From: a bacterium
GTDB lineage: Bacteria; Ratteibacteria; UBA8468; B48-G9; JAFGKM01
Length of the DNA stretch: 6,795 bases
Reading direction: 5' to 3'
NCBI GenBank assembly: GCA_026416755.1
Contig: JAOAEP010000020.1
Location: 1 to 6,795 of the forward strand
Shown here: positions 1 to 6,684 of the stretch, piece by piece
Numbering within the stretch: the stretch's first letter is position 1
Layout: every line of letters begins with the position of its first letter
The notes under the pieces: generated by a model
What the model was told of the DNA's origin: nothing
What the model saw: the letters and a program-made list of their open reading frames with translations, nothing else
Database searches by the model: none
Translations under genes and position numbers: made by a program

Positions 1-4
1 TTAT

Positions 5-1126
5 TTATATCAACATCTCCTGTTTTAATTTTATATTTTCTCCTTCAGTAAGAAAATCACCAAGACAATAAAGAAGAATCCACCCATGTAGGAGGGCTAT
101 TTTGGTAGGTATTTCTGATTCACCTCCAAAGACTTCTCTTGTGATTTCTCTAAACCTATCATTATATTTTTCCTTGGTTTGTTCACTAATTTTATTTGTA
201 TCAATGTTATGCTTTGCTAATCTTATTTGGGAAATACCTTCAAGAATTCTATAAAGTAAAATTACAGCAAGGTCATAATATTTGTTTTCAGCATATCTTT
301 CCGATTGAGAGAGCAAGAATAATAACATTTTTTCAGAAAACATATCATCTTTAATTAAACTAAAATAAGAAGTTTGTGGTTCATCGTTCTTTTTTAAAAT
401 TTTTAAAATTTGTAGATGTTCTTCCAAATGATTTTTATATTCATTTAGTAAATTAAACTGGTTTATTTTTCTTAGGACCTCATTCAACGACTCAAATGCC
501 TTATTGAATTTAAATTGAGTCCAGTAAAAATAAGATTCACTTATTAATCTTTTTATTGTTACTCTTCTCGGATCAGTTAACTTTTCTTCAAGAAATTTGT
601 ATATATTAGTTGCCTCAATAAAACTATAACTGTTAAAAAGTTTATCTGCTTTACTTTCTTCTAAAAATCCCACATTTTCATAGGCATTAGTGATAGGAAC
701 TAAATCCATTTTGGAAGAATCTGGTTTACCATTAATAAAAGGAGCATCTACATAAACTAAATCTATTCCCCTAAAAGAAGCAATCATAATTATACCTGCA
801 CTCATCCATTTTCTTCCACCGGTTGGATCTACTACAATTTCCCTGTCTTCTAAATTATGTGTTTTATTAAACCAATTGTAAATTTCATCAAATTTTAAAA
901 TTATATCTTTTATTGATTCAGGTTTATCCTCAACATATTCAATTCTTATATTAGTTGGACAAAAAGATATCTCTTTAAAAATCTTTTCTATTGCCTCTTT
1001 ACATCCTGAAGTATTGGTTCCTAATATACCGATGTACTTTGGACAAATATTTTTTATAGAAAATTTAACTTGTTCGCTCTGCGCACCAACTGTTAATATC
1101 AATCCTTTATATTTTTTTTCTAACAT
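5..1126 (-). CDS. CARF-domain type III CRISPR ancillary effector (TIGR02710/Cas02710 family, Csm6-like)
   Basis: This 373-aa cytoplasmic protein is probably the cyclic-oligoadenylate-activated effector of the Csm system. Residues 1 to about 155 look like a Rossmann-like CARF domain: a first strand GLILTVGAQSEQ (8-19), YIGILGTNTSG (31-41), and the diagnostic ligand loop DPTGGRKWMS (100-109), followed by hydrophobic helix and strand segments. That loop is the hallmark of the TIGR02710/Cas02710 group. Residues about 160-373 are almost wholly helical, including SERYAENKYYDLAVILLYR (275-293) and EGISQIRLAKH (296-306). The family's C-terminal part has been described as a HEPN-like six-helix domain (from memory). 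I find no R-X4-6-H ribonuclease motif; the nearest is R302-X3-H306. The ATG lies inside the csm5 stop region (7-nt overlap) with only a weak GG-containing SD, so translational coupling is likely. It ends in TAA at 5-7, so the gene is complete. Family call is firm; enzymatic activity is unknown. Confidence 0.87.
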   Translation of the reverse strand: MLEKKYKGLILTVGAQSEQVKFSIKNICPKYIGILGTNTSGCKEAIEKIFKEISFCPTNIRIEYVEDKPESIKDIILKFDEIYNWFNKTHNLEDREIVVDPTGGRKWMSAGIIMIASFRGIDLVYVDAPFINGKPDSSKMDLVPITNAYENVGFLEESKADKLFNSYSFIEATNIYKFLEEKLTDPRRVTIKRLISESYFYWTQFKFNKAFESLNEVLRKINQFNLLNEYKNHLEEHLQILKILKKNDEPQTSYFSLIKDDMFSEKMLLFLLSQSERYAENKYYDLAVILLYRILEGISQIRLAKHNIDTNKISEQTKEKYNDRFREITREVFGGESEIPTKIALLHGWILLYCLGDFLTEGENIKLKQEMLI

Positions 1127-2067
1127 TTTGTTATTTTAATCCAGCCCATTGAAATAATACCTGAAGACAATTTTCTTGTTATTGGAGGTCCTTTAATTTT
1201 TTGGATTTGGGGTCTCTGTATATCGTAATTCTTAATATTTAATTCTTCCGCAAGAATTAAAAATGATGTAGCCCAAGCAGTAGATCCCTGACCTATTCTT
1301 AAAATGTATCCATCAGAAGGGATTTCTGGCATAATTATACTTTTATTTTTTGCATAATCTTTTTCTTTAATATATACTTTTTTGTAGAACTCTTCTGCCA
1401 TTTTAAGTATTTCTTCTTCTGAAAATTTACATTTACTTTTTATTTCACAGGTAAATTCCACATTTGGTTTTATTGTTTCATAAAGAATAGGTAATAAACT
1501 TTTTGTTCTTGCACCGATAACTTTAACAAGTGATAATTCAAGACATTCTGATGGATTTTTAAAATCTGTATCTGATATATATAGCCAATTTATAAACTTT
1601 CCCAAATTATACTCATTTGGTTTTTTTATTGTAGATAAACTTAAAGAGAGTAACTCTTCAAAATTATCTAACCTATTTATTCTTTTTTGAGATAGAACAT
1701 TTTCTAAAATCCCTGACAAAATACATCCTTTTAATGAACTTCCTGGGATATAAACTCTACCTGCAGATTTTATATGCTCTTTCACATTTGTAGGATTGAC
1801 CTTTTCTCCTTTTATATTTTCTGAAATTTTTATGGCATAAAGTTGATGTTTTAATAATAAGTCATTGGGCAATAAACTACCAATATATCTTTCACTATAA
1901 GCAGAATTAATAAACTTCTCTTGTAAAATTTTAAAATCTTGGTCATTGAAAAGGCCTTCCATATTTATTCTAATGAATTGTTCATTATGAAGAAAATATT
2001 CAATAGGACTTATTTCATTTCCATTTCCTATATGCACAGGTGATAAGATTTTTATTTTAATCTTCAT
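1120..2067 (-). CDS. csm5: Type III-A effector subunit Csm5 (RAMP protein)
   Basis: Csm5 is the single-copy RAMP subunit that caps the crRNA 3' end in the Csm complex and, in studied systems, helps recruit crRNA-trimming nucleases. In this 315-aa protein the N-terminus KIKILSPVHIGNGNEISP (4-21) is the standard Csm5 opening. VYIPGSSLKG (105-114) is the RAMP PGSSLKG segment, ISDTDF (164-169) is a conserved Csm5 core motif, and RIGQGSTAWATS (257-268) is the C-terminal glycine-rich loop. The C-terminus has the usual PxTRKL...MGWIKI ending. It is somewhat shorter than characterised Csm5 proteins, which I recall as about 340-390 aa, but both ends are present, so I see no truncation. It overlaps csm4 by 11 nt and has its own GAGGT ribosome site 5 nt before the ATG, inside the csm4 coding sequence. 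The stop is TAG. Confidence 0.95.
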   Translation of the reverse strand: MKIKIKILSPVHIGNGNEISPIEYFLHNEQFIRINMEGLFNDQDFKILQEKFINSAYSERYIGSLLPNDLLLKHQLYAIKISENIKGEKVNPTNVKEHIKSAGRVYIPGSSLKGCILSGILENVLSQKRINRLDNFEELLSLSLSTIKKPNEYNLGKFINWLYISDTDFKNPSECLELSLVKVIGARTKSLLPILYETIKPNVEFTCEIKSKCKFSEEEILKMAEEFYKKVYIKEKDYAKNKSIIMPEIPSDGYILRIGQGSTAWATSFLILAEELNIKNYDIQRPQIQKIKGPPITRKLSSGIISMGWIKITKC

Positions 2068-3028
2068 TTTTTACCTCACATGGTAAAGAAAAAGCAAGTC
2101 CATAACGATAAATTTTATGATTTTTAAAAATTTCAGGGGTAATATCAATAATTTTCCCAATTTTATCTTTCGGGAAAACAGAACCTTCTTTAAACATTCT
2201 CACACTCTTCTTTCTTAAACTTTTACAATATGGAGAATAAATATATCCTTTTCTTTCTATTATTTCATAATAACCATCTTTTAAATTTTTAATCTCATCT
2301 TCTTTTGGTAAATAAAGAGATAAATTAACTTGATATTGATTATTATTATTATTATTATTTAATTTGAATTCAATGTTTTCTATGATTTCTTCTAATTTAA
2401 AATGGCCTTTACCAACAGTCCTATCTCCACCAATTCCTTCGTCTACCATCAATCTTAAAGTTGTAAAAAATTCTTTTTCAATGTCTTCTTTAAAATCTAC
2501 TAAGAAAAATAACCCTGATTTTTCATCATTTGGGTTTTTATAAAAAACCTCTCCAAAATGAAAGTAATTTTCTCCGGGTGAATTTGATAACCTACCCACA
2601 CTTATTCGTGGATTTATAATAATCTCGTATGGAGTTAAAAATTCTTCATCTTTTGTTTTAAAAGGTATTGTTATATATTTTCTCCATATTTTATCAATTT
2701 TCATACCATTTAAAAGTTGCTCAAAACCATCTTTCTCTATAAATTCAATTTTTTTAACCTCTTTTTCTTTAGGTATTTGGTTAAGAGGAATTGGAAAGAA
2801 AATTTTTTCATTCCAATAAGGGAAAGCCGAAGAAATTAAAAATGGTGGATTTTTAACAAATTTATCTATAAGTTCATTAAGTTTTTTTTCTCCATATAAA
2901 AGTAAATAAGCATTACAAAAAGCAGAAAATAAAGTGTCAGAATGAATGTAAGGTTGTGTAGTTTCCCAAAAGTTTTCTCTTTCACCTATGTGAAAAGAAG
3001 AAATTGGTTTTAGTTTTATTACTTTCAT
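2057..3028 (-). CDS. csm4: Type III-A effector subunit Csm4 (RAMP protein)
   Basis: Csm4 is the Cas5-like single-copy subunit that binds the 5' tag of the crRNA and contacts Cas10 at the foot of the complex. The 323-aa protein starts with VIKLKPISSFHIGE (3-16), then HSDTLFSAFCNAYLLLYG (29-46), the typical Csm4 HSDTLF motif. GIGGDRTVGKGHF (198-210) is the RAMP glycine-rich loop, and RYGLAFSLPCEV (308-319) is a normal family ending. Just after the glycine-rich region is a run of seven asparagines (224-230), encoded entirely by AAT codons; it looks like an expanded surface loop and does not break the frame. The ATG overlaps the csm3 stop as ATGA and has no recognisable SD, so it probably depends on ribosomes finishing csm3. 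It overlaps csm5 by 11 nt at the other end. The call rests on motifs and operon position. Confidence 0.95.
   Translation of the reverse strand: MKVIKLKPISSFHIGERENFWETTQPYIHSDTLFSAFCNAYLLLYGEKKLNELIDKFVKNPPFLISSAFPYWNEKIFFPIPLNQIPKEKEVKKIEFIEKDGFEQLLNGMKIDKIWRKYITIPFKTKDEEFLTPYEIIINPRISVGRLSNSPGENYFHFGEVFYKNPNDEKSGLFFLVDFKEDIEKEFFTTLRLMVDEGIGGDRTVGKGHFKLEEIIENIEFKLNNNNNNNQYQVNLSLYLPKEDEIKNLKDGYYEIIERKGYIYSPYCKSLRKKSVRMFKEGSVFPKDKIGKIIDITPEIFKNHKIYRYGLAFSLPCEVKNED
2073..2077 (-). promoter_or_regulatory. Shine-Dalgarno GAGGT before csm5, inside the csm4 coding sequence
   Basis: The minus strand reads GTGAGGTAAAAA and then ATG (2065-2067). GAGGT lies 5 nt before the csm5 start and is embedded in the last codons of csm4. 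This supports the chosen csm5 start despite the 11-nt overlap, and would allow either re-initiation or independent loading. Confidence 0.8.
2339..2359. repeat. Trinucleotide microsatellite (ATT)7 / (AAT)7 within csm4
   Basis: Seven perfect tandem ATT units on the plus strand, read as seven consecutive AAT (Asn) codons in csm4, residues 224-230. The unit is a codon long, so slippage would change the asparagine count without shifting frame. It follows the glycine-rich loop of the second RAMP fold and precedes the strand YQVNLSLYL, which suggests a solvent-exposed linker. Confidence 0.95.
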
Positions 3029-3789
3029 TTTAAATTGTTTATTATTTTTGAAAAGTTTTTTACAATTTCACTTGGTATTGTAAATCCATTATTTATTTTG
3101 TTTTGATTTAAATTTCCATTTTCATAATCTTCTTTTTTATTCCAGTAAACTTCAATATTTTCAAATTTCACTTTCCCATATCCTCTTGAACCCATACCTC
3201 CTAAGTAATCATCTTCAAGTAATTCCATCGCTTCAAAAACAACTTTTAATAATTCTTTATCGGTCTCTTCAAAAACATTAAAAATCATCTCCATAGGTTT
3301 AAATATTGCTCCCGCTGGTACTCTTTCAATTTGACGTGGGGATTCTGCCGATCCTTTTACTCTATTAATTACATTTTCCACTTTTACTTCTGTCCATTGC
3401 AAATCTATATTTTTGTGCATTTCTTCTGTAATACTTTCTGGGAATAAGGGTACATCTCTAATGATTAATCGTGTATAGACAGGAATATCAATGTTAATGT
3501 CTTTTTCGGTAGGAGAAATCCCCCAAACTTTACAAATTCTGCACTTTTCATAACTTTGTTTATCTTTACAATAATGAACTTTCTCACTTGTTATTTCCCC
3601 TTCTTTTTTTTCTATTAATGAACGTAGTTTGCCTTTTAAAGAAGAACCTGGAATATAAGGTTTCCCCTCTGGATCAGTAATAACATTTAAGTCAATCCCA
3701 CCTATTTTCAGCCCCCCTGAAGAACCACCTATTCTTAAACCTGTTATTACTTTGATGCACCCACTGATTATAACTTTACCTGTTAACAT
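3025..3789 (-). CDS. csm3: Type III-A backbone RNase subunit Csm3
   Basis: Csm3 is the repeated backbone RAMP that cuts crRNA-paired target RNA at 6-nt intervals. There are two adjacent ATGs. I choose the second (254 aa) because it sits 5 nt after GGAGG, against 2 nt for the first (3790-3792). Numbering from it: GLRIGGS (17-23), then GGIDLNVITDP (30-40), where Asp33 matches the catalytic Asp of Streptococcus thermophilus Csm3. PYIPGSSLKGKLRSLIE (44-60) is the RAMP signature. H72, C74, C83 and C86 are a likely zinc-binding set. ENVINRVKGSAESPRQIERVPAG is the conserved core near 140-160, in two overlapping blocks. LGGMGSRGYGKV (196-207) is the glycine-rich loop. About 45 further residues form an Asn/Lys-rich tail. 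Everything needed for target RNA cleavage is present. The stop overlaps the csm4 start as ATGA. Confidence 0.97.
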   Translation of the reverse strand: MLTGKVIISGCIKVITGLRIGGSSGGLKIGGIDLNVITDPEGKPYIPGSSLKGKLRSLIEKKEGEITSEKVHYCKDKQSYEKCRICKVWGISPTEKDINIDIPVYTRLIIRDVPLFPESITEEMHKNIDLQWTEVKVENVINRVKGSAESPRQIERVPAGAIFKPMEMIFNVFEETDKELLKVVFEAMELLEDDYLGGMGSRGYGKVKFENIEVYWNKKEDYENGNLNQNKINNGFTIPSEIVKNFSKIINNLK

Positions 3790-3793
3790 CATT

Positions 3794-3800
3794 ACCTCCT
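3794..3800 (-). promoter_or_regulatory. Perfect Shine-Dalgarno AGGAGGT before csm3; decides the start
   Basis: On the minus strand, AGGAGGTA is followed directly by ATGATG. The GGAGG core is 2 nt from the first ATG and 5 nt from the second. The second ATG (3787-3789) has the more normal spacing. Starting there also puts the catalytic Asp at position 33, its number in the S. thermophilus protein. Confidence 0.85.
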
Positions 3801-3803
3801 TTT

Positions 3804-4211
3804 TTATTCTTTTCCACCATGATAACGGTGATAAGCAACTATTGCTTCAAGAAAATTCTTAAAATTTTCAAATGTATCTTTATTTGTAATTTTAATTGAA
3901 GCGTCTAACATTGGCTGTAAATGTTCTTTTATAACCTTTGTCTTTGAAGCATGCCGACCAGCAACATATGCAAGTTTAGGTCTCAATAATTGTAGTTTCT
4001 TTTCATCGTAAGATGTCATATTTTGAATTTCATCAAATATATTTCTTATTTGAGAAGTGGTTAATTTGCTTTTAGCATAATATTCTCCAACTGCAAAACA
4101 AAATTCATTCATAAATTTAACATCCCCATCTATAATTATTCTTTTTAACTTCTCCTCATCCCATCTAACCGCATCAGAAATATCATTTATTTTATTCTTT
4201 CTCAATTCCAT
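3804..4211 (-). CDS. csm2: Type III-A small subunit Csm2
   Basis: Csm2 (Cas11-type small subunit) is an all-helical protein present in several copies along the inner filament of the Csm complex, where it steadies the crRNA-target duplex; it has no catalytic activity. At 135 aa it has the usual family length. Visible signatures are LTTSQIRNIFDEI (50-62), the strongly conserved LRPKLAYVAGRH (76-87), and the C-terminal helix FENFKNFLEAIVAYHRYHGG (114-133). No signal peptide or membrane segment is seen. The start ATG is preceded by a very strong, extended ribosome site. It lies 21 nt after cas10 and 14 nt before the preferred csm3 start, in the standard csm1-csm2-csm3 order. The stop is TAA. Confidence 0.96.
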   Translation of the reverse strand: MELRKNKINDISDAVRWDEEKLKRIIIDGDVKFMNEFCFAVGEYYAKSKLTTSQIRNIFDEIQNMTSYDEKKLQLLRPKLAYVAGRHASKTKVIKEHLQPMLDASIKITNKDTFENFKNFLEAIVAYHRYHGGKE

Positions 4212-4214
4212 GTT

Positions 4215-4225
4215 CCCCTCCTCCT
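4215..4225 (-). promoter_or_regulatory. Extended Shine-Dalgarno AGGAGGAGGGG before csm2
   Basis: In the 21-nt gap after cas10, the minus strand reads AGGAGGAGGGGAAC and then ATG. The full AGGAGG and an overlapping GGAGGGG both match anti-SD, giving two overlapping registers. The multi-copy subunit gene csm2 thus has its own very strong ribosome site, whereas cas10 shows none. Confidence 0.9.
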
Positions 4226-4232
4226 TTTAATC

Positions 4233-6647
4233 TTATAAATTTCTACTTTTTTCCAAAGATTCATCTTTCTGTTTTCTTGTTAATAGTTCAGCCCATCTAA
4301 CCGCAACATCCAATTTCCGGGTAAGTTCAAAATTTTCTGTTATAAATCTCTCTCTTATTTTCACAATCTCTTTTTCTAATCCTTTATGTCTTTCCATAAA
4401 TCTTTTTAAACCGTAAAAAATTCTCCATATTCTTACAAAAGGAATTTTCCCTTTTTCTACTAATTCTTTCTCTTTATATCCACTATATAAAATTGTTAAA
4501 ATAGACCTTGATACTTTTTGTTCCCCATTTTCTTTTAAAAGTTCATACAGGTTATCTTTAACTTCTTCTATGGATTTTAGTTCATCTTCCCATCTCAAAG
4601 GAGTTTCTAAAAATGTAATTTTATTTTTTTCTCCTGTTTTTGCTTTATTTTCTTCTTCGCCTGCTCTTTTTGCTGCTTGATAAACTGGAAATTTTGAAGA
4701 AGGTGCTATGTATATTCCACCTGAGATTGTTATTTTGGGATGATTACATGTATAACTTCTAAATTTTTCATATATTTCTTTTGCTATTATAGGTAAGTCA
4801 TTCCACGGAGCAATGATAAACAAGTCATCTCCACCAGAATATACTACACAACATTTATTCTTATATTTTTTTTCTACAATATCACGAATACCAAGTGAAA
4901 AAAATAAAGAAAAAGAGTAACTTAACATGCTGTATCTTGAAATAGTTGTCTCATCTTCTCCTTTTTCATTTGTAAAGCCATCACTGAAAATTAATCCAAG
5001 ATTATCAACATCCATTCTTAAGGCTCCCCATCTTTTTATTCCTTCTGCCATATTACCTATATCTTCTAAAGTACCTTCTGGACTATGAATTGCCTCAAAT
5101 TTAAATCCCTCACACCCCCCTTTAAGAAATTCAGCATTATTGAGAGCAATTTTAATTCCACCTGTATCTTGACTAAAATTTATTTTGTATCCCAATGCTT
5201 CAAATATTTCATCCCATGAATTTACTTGGTCTTTTATACTTTTTTTACTGCCACATTTTTTAATCTCCAAAAATTTCCCATTTTTTATAAGTGTTGCCAA
5301 ATTTTCAAAACTTTCACATAAAGGACATTTTCCATATCCCTCATGGGTTTCTTTGCCACAAATTGAACAACCTTTCATCTCTTTTTCTATTTTTTCAGGA
5401 TATGGTTCAAAAATCTTTTCATTTAGAATATATTTAAATTTCTTTTTTTTCTCCACTGCCAATTTTTCCCCTAGTTTTGCAAGAGAATTCCTAAAACTTG
5501 TGATAAAATCTGCATAAGAAAAATTTATATAAGAAACAATTATCCCTAATTGACCTTGATGACTCTTAAAAATTATCTCATCTATTTCTTTTATTAAACT
5601 TTCCATCTTATTTTTAATATCTTTTAGATTAGAAAGTAAAATTATAAAATTCCCGCCTCCAATATAAAGCAAATTAGATTTTGGCATATTAAATTCTTCA
5701 AGAATTCTGTAAGCAATCATTTCTGAAATTAATTGTAGATAAAATGACCTACCTCTTAATCCTTTTAAAGCATGTTCACTTGTTACAGAATAGATAAAAT
5801 TTTGAATTCCAGAAATGTCTCCTTTTAGAAGGATAAAATCTTCACTTCTCAATATTTCATAATCTTTTTCTTCAATCTTTTCATTGGTCCTTCTTTTTTC
5901 AAAAAAGTTTTTTAGGCAATCTATTAAACTATTCAATTTCGTTTCTTCTACGTTTAAGTCATACAAACATGTAGAAATTGCACATGTTGATTTTAAATGA
6001 TGGAAGAGAGAGATTTCAGGTTTGTCTTTAAAATAAGCAGAAGGAATAAAAATTGTATATTTTTCAAGCAATGAAAAAACTTGATTAAATAACTTTTCAA
6101 AAGAGGTTGAATAAGAGATATATTTTGTTTCTTCTTTAAAATCATTCCATAATTTAACAAAATTATATTCTTCATTAAGTGCAAAATTTTTCTCAACAGG
6201 GATCAGGTTATCTAAATTCCCCTCTATTTTTACAGGTTTATTATAAAGTTCTTTAAAATTTAAATTGTTAGTGTTTAGTTGAGAGAAAATAGAAATTATT
6301 GGCTCTTTTTTAAATTCAATCCCCTCTTTATCTTCTCTTCCTCGCCTTTCTCCACTTGATAACCAATCAGCAATTTGAATAATCTTGGGAAGTTTTTTAT
6401 TACCTTGAAAATTTTCTGGGATATGATGAGAAAGAACTAAATTTTCAATTAATGATGCTTTACCTTCAAATACTTCTTTTACAAATTGACCAGAATAAAG
6501 AAGATGATTATATCCATATTTATTAGGACAGTAAATATTTCTTAAATTTTTATCATATTCACTACTTAACTTTTCTCCCCCAAGGACTGCAAATTTACCT
6601 ATATCATGAAGTAAACTTGCTAAAATTAAATTTTCTTTTTCAGACAT
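4233..6647 (-). CDS. cas10: Type III-A large subunit Cas10/Csm1: HD nuclease and cyclic oligoadenylate synthetase
   Basis: Cas10 is the signalling and DNase subunit of the Csm complex. When target RNA binds, its HD domain cuts single-stranded DNA and its Palm domain turns ATP into cyclic oligoadenylate. Numbering from ATG 6645-6647 (804 aa), the HD domain shows LLHDIGKF with H14-D15, SHH at 73-75 and ADW with D94, a full set of metal ligands. Palm 1 has GDISGIQNF (276-284) and a degenerate GGGN (330-333). A zinc ribbon has C427, C430, C441 and C444. Palm 2 has MDVDNLG with D546 and D548, and the catalytic GGDD at 605-608 (DNA 4824-4835). The helical C-terminus runs from about 700 to 804. An in-frame GTG at 6663-6665 would add six residues, but it falls inside the predicted promoter and no SD precedes it, so I reject it. 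The stop is TAA, 21 nt before csm2. Confidence 0.97.
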   Translation of the reverse strand: MSEKENLILASLLHDIGKFAVLGGEKLSSEYDKNLRNIYCPNKYGYNHLLYSGQFVKEVFEGKASLIENLVLSHHIPENFQGNKKLPKIIQIADWLSSGERRGREDKEGIEFKKEPIISIFSQLNTNNLNFKELYNKPVKIEGNLDNLIPVEKNFALNEEYNFVKLWNDFKEETKYISYSTSFEKLFNQVFSLLEKYTIFIPSAYFKDKPEISLFHHLKSTCAISTCLYDLNVEETKLNSLIDCLKNFFEKRRTNEKIEEKDYEILRSEDFILLKGDISGIQNFIYSVTSEHALKGLRGRSFYLQLISEMIAYRILEEFNMPKSNLLYIGGGNFIILLSNLKDIKNKMESLIKEIDEIIFKSHQGQLGIIVSYINFSYADFITSFRNSLAKLGEKLAVEKKKKFKYILNEKIFEPYPEKIEKEMKGCSICGKETHEGYGKCPLCESFENLATLIKNGKFLEIKKCGSKKSIKDQVNSWDEIFEALGYKINFSQDTGGIKIALNNAEFLKGGCEGFKFEAIHSPEGTLEDIGNMAEGIKRWGALRMDVDNLGLIFSDGFTNEKGEDETTISRYSMLSYSFSLFFSLGIRDIVEKKYKNKCCVVYSGGDDLFIIAPWNDLPIIAKEIYEKFRSYTCNHPKITISGGIYIAPSSKFPVYQAAKRAGEEENKAKTGEKNKITFLETPLRWEDELKSIEEVKDNLYELLKENGEQKVSRSILTILYSGYKEKELVEKGKIPFVRIWRIFYGLKRFMERHKGLEKEIVKIRERFITENFELTRKLDVAVRWAELLTRKQKDESLEKSRNL

Positions 6648-6654
6648 TAAAAAG

Positions 6655-6684
6655 ATTTTAAACACATAATTAATTTTTTGTCAA
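6655..6684 (-). promoter_or_regulatory. Predicted sigma70-type promoter of the csm operon
   Basis: The minus strand has a perfect -35 box TTGACA (6684-6679), an 18-nt AT-rich spacer, and a -10 box TAAAAT (6660-6655, five of six consensus bases). Only 7 nt separate the -10 box from the cas10 ATG at 6647. Initiation at the usual 6-9 nt downstream would fall on or beside the A of the ATG, giving a leaderless mRNA. This fits the absence of any SD before that ATG. It is the only strong promoter-like match I see upstream of the operon. Chance matches to -10 boxes are common in AT-rich DNA, so most of the weight rests on the perfect -35 box and its spacing. Confidence 0.65.

Noticed and set aside
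1..4. Operon terminator after the CARF gene
   Set aside because: Only four bases follow the stop codon, so nothing can be said about termination or further downstream genes.
3790..3792. First ATG of the ATGATG pair as the csm3 start
   Set aside because: It is only 2 nt from the GGAGG core, too close for normal initiation. The next ATG has better spacing and gives the family numbering of the catalytic Asp.
5185..5517. Plus-strand 110-codon open frame
   Set aside because: It is the antisense shadow of the cas10 zinc-ribbon region, with Phe/Ser-rich low-complexity sequence, no ribosome site and no recognisable family.
5993..6196. Minus-strand 67-codon open frame
   Set aside because: It lies wholly inside cas10 in another frame, is Leu/Ile/Lys-rich, and has no supporting SD or motif.
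6648..6665. Six-codon N-terminal extension of Cas10 starting from GTG at 6663-6665
   Set aside because: No SD lies before the GTG, and the codon falls within the spacer of the predicted promoter. The family normally begins just a few residues before the helix leading to LLHDIGKF, which fits the ATG at 6647.
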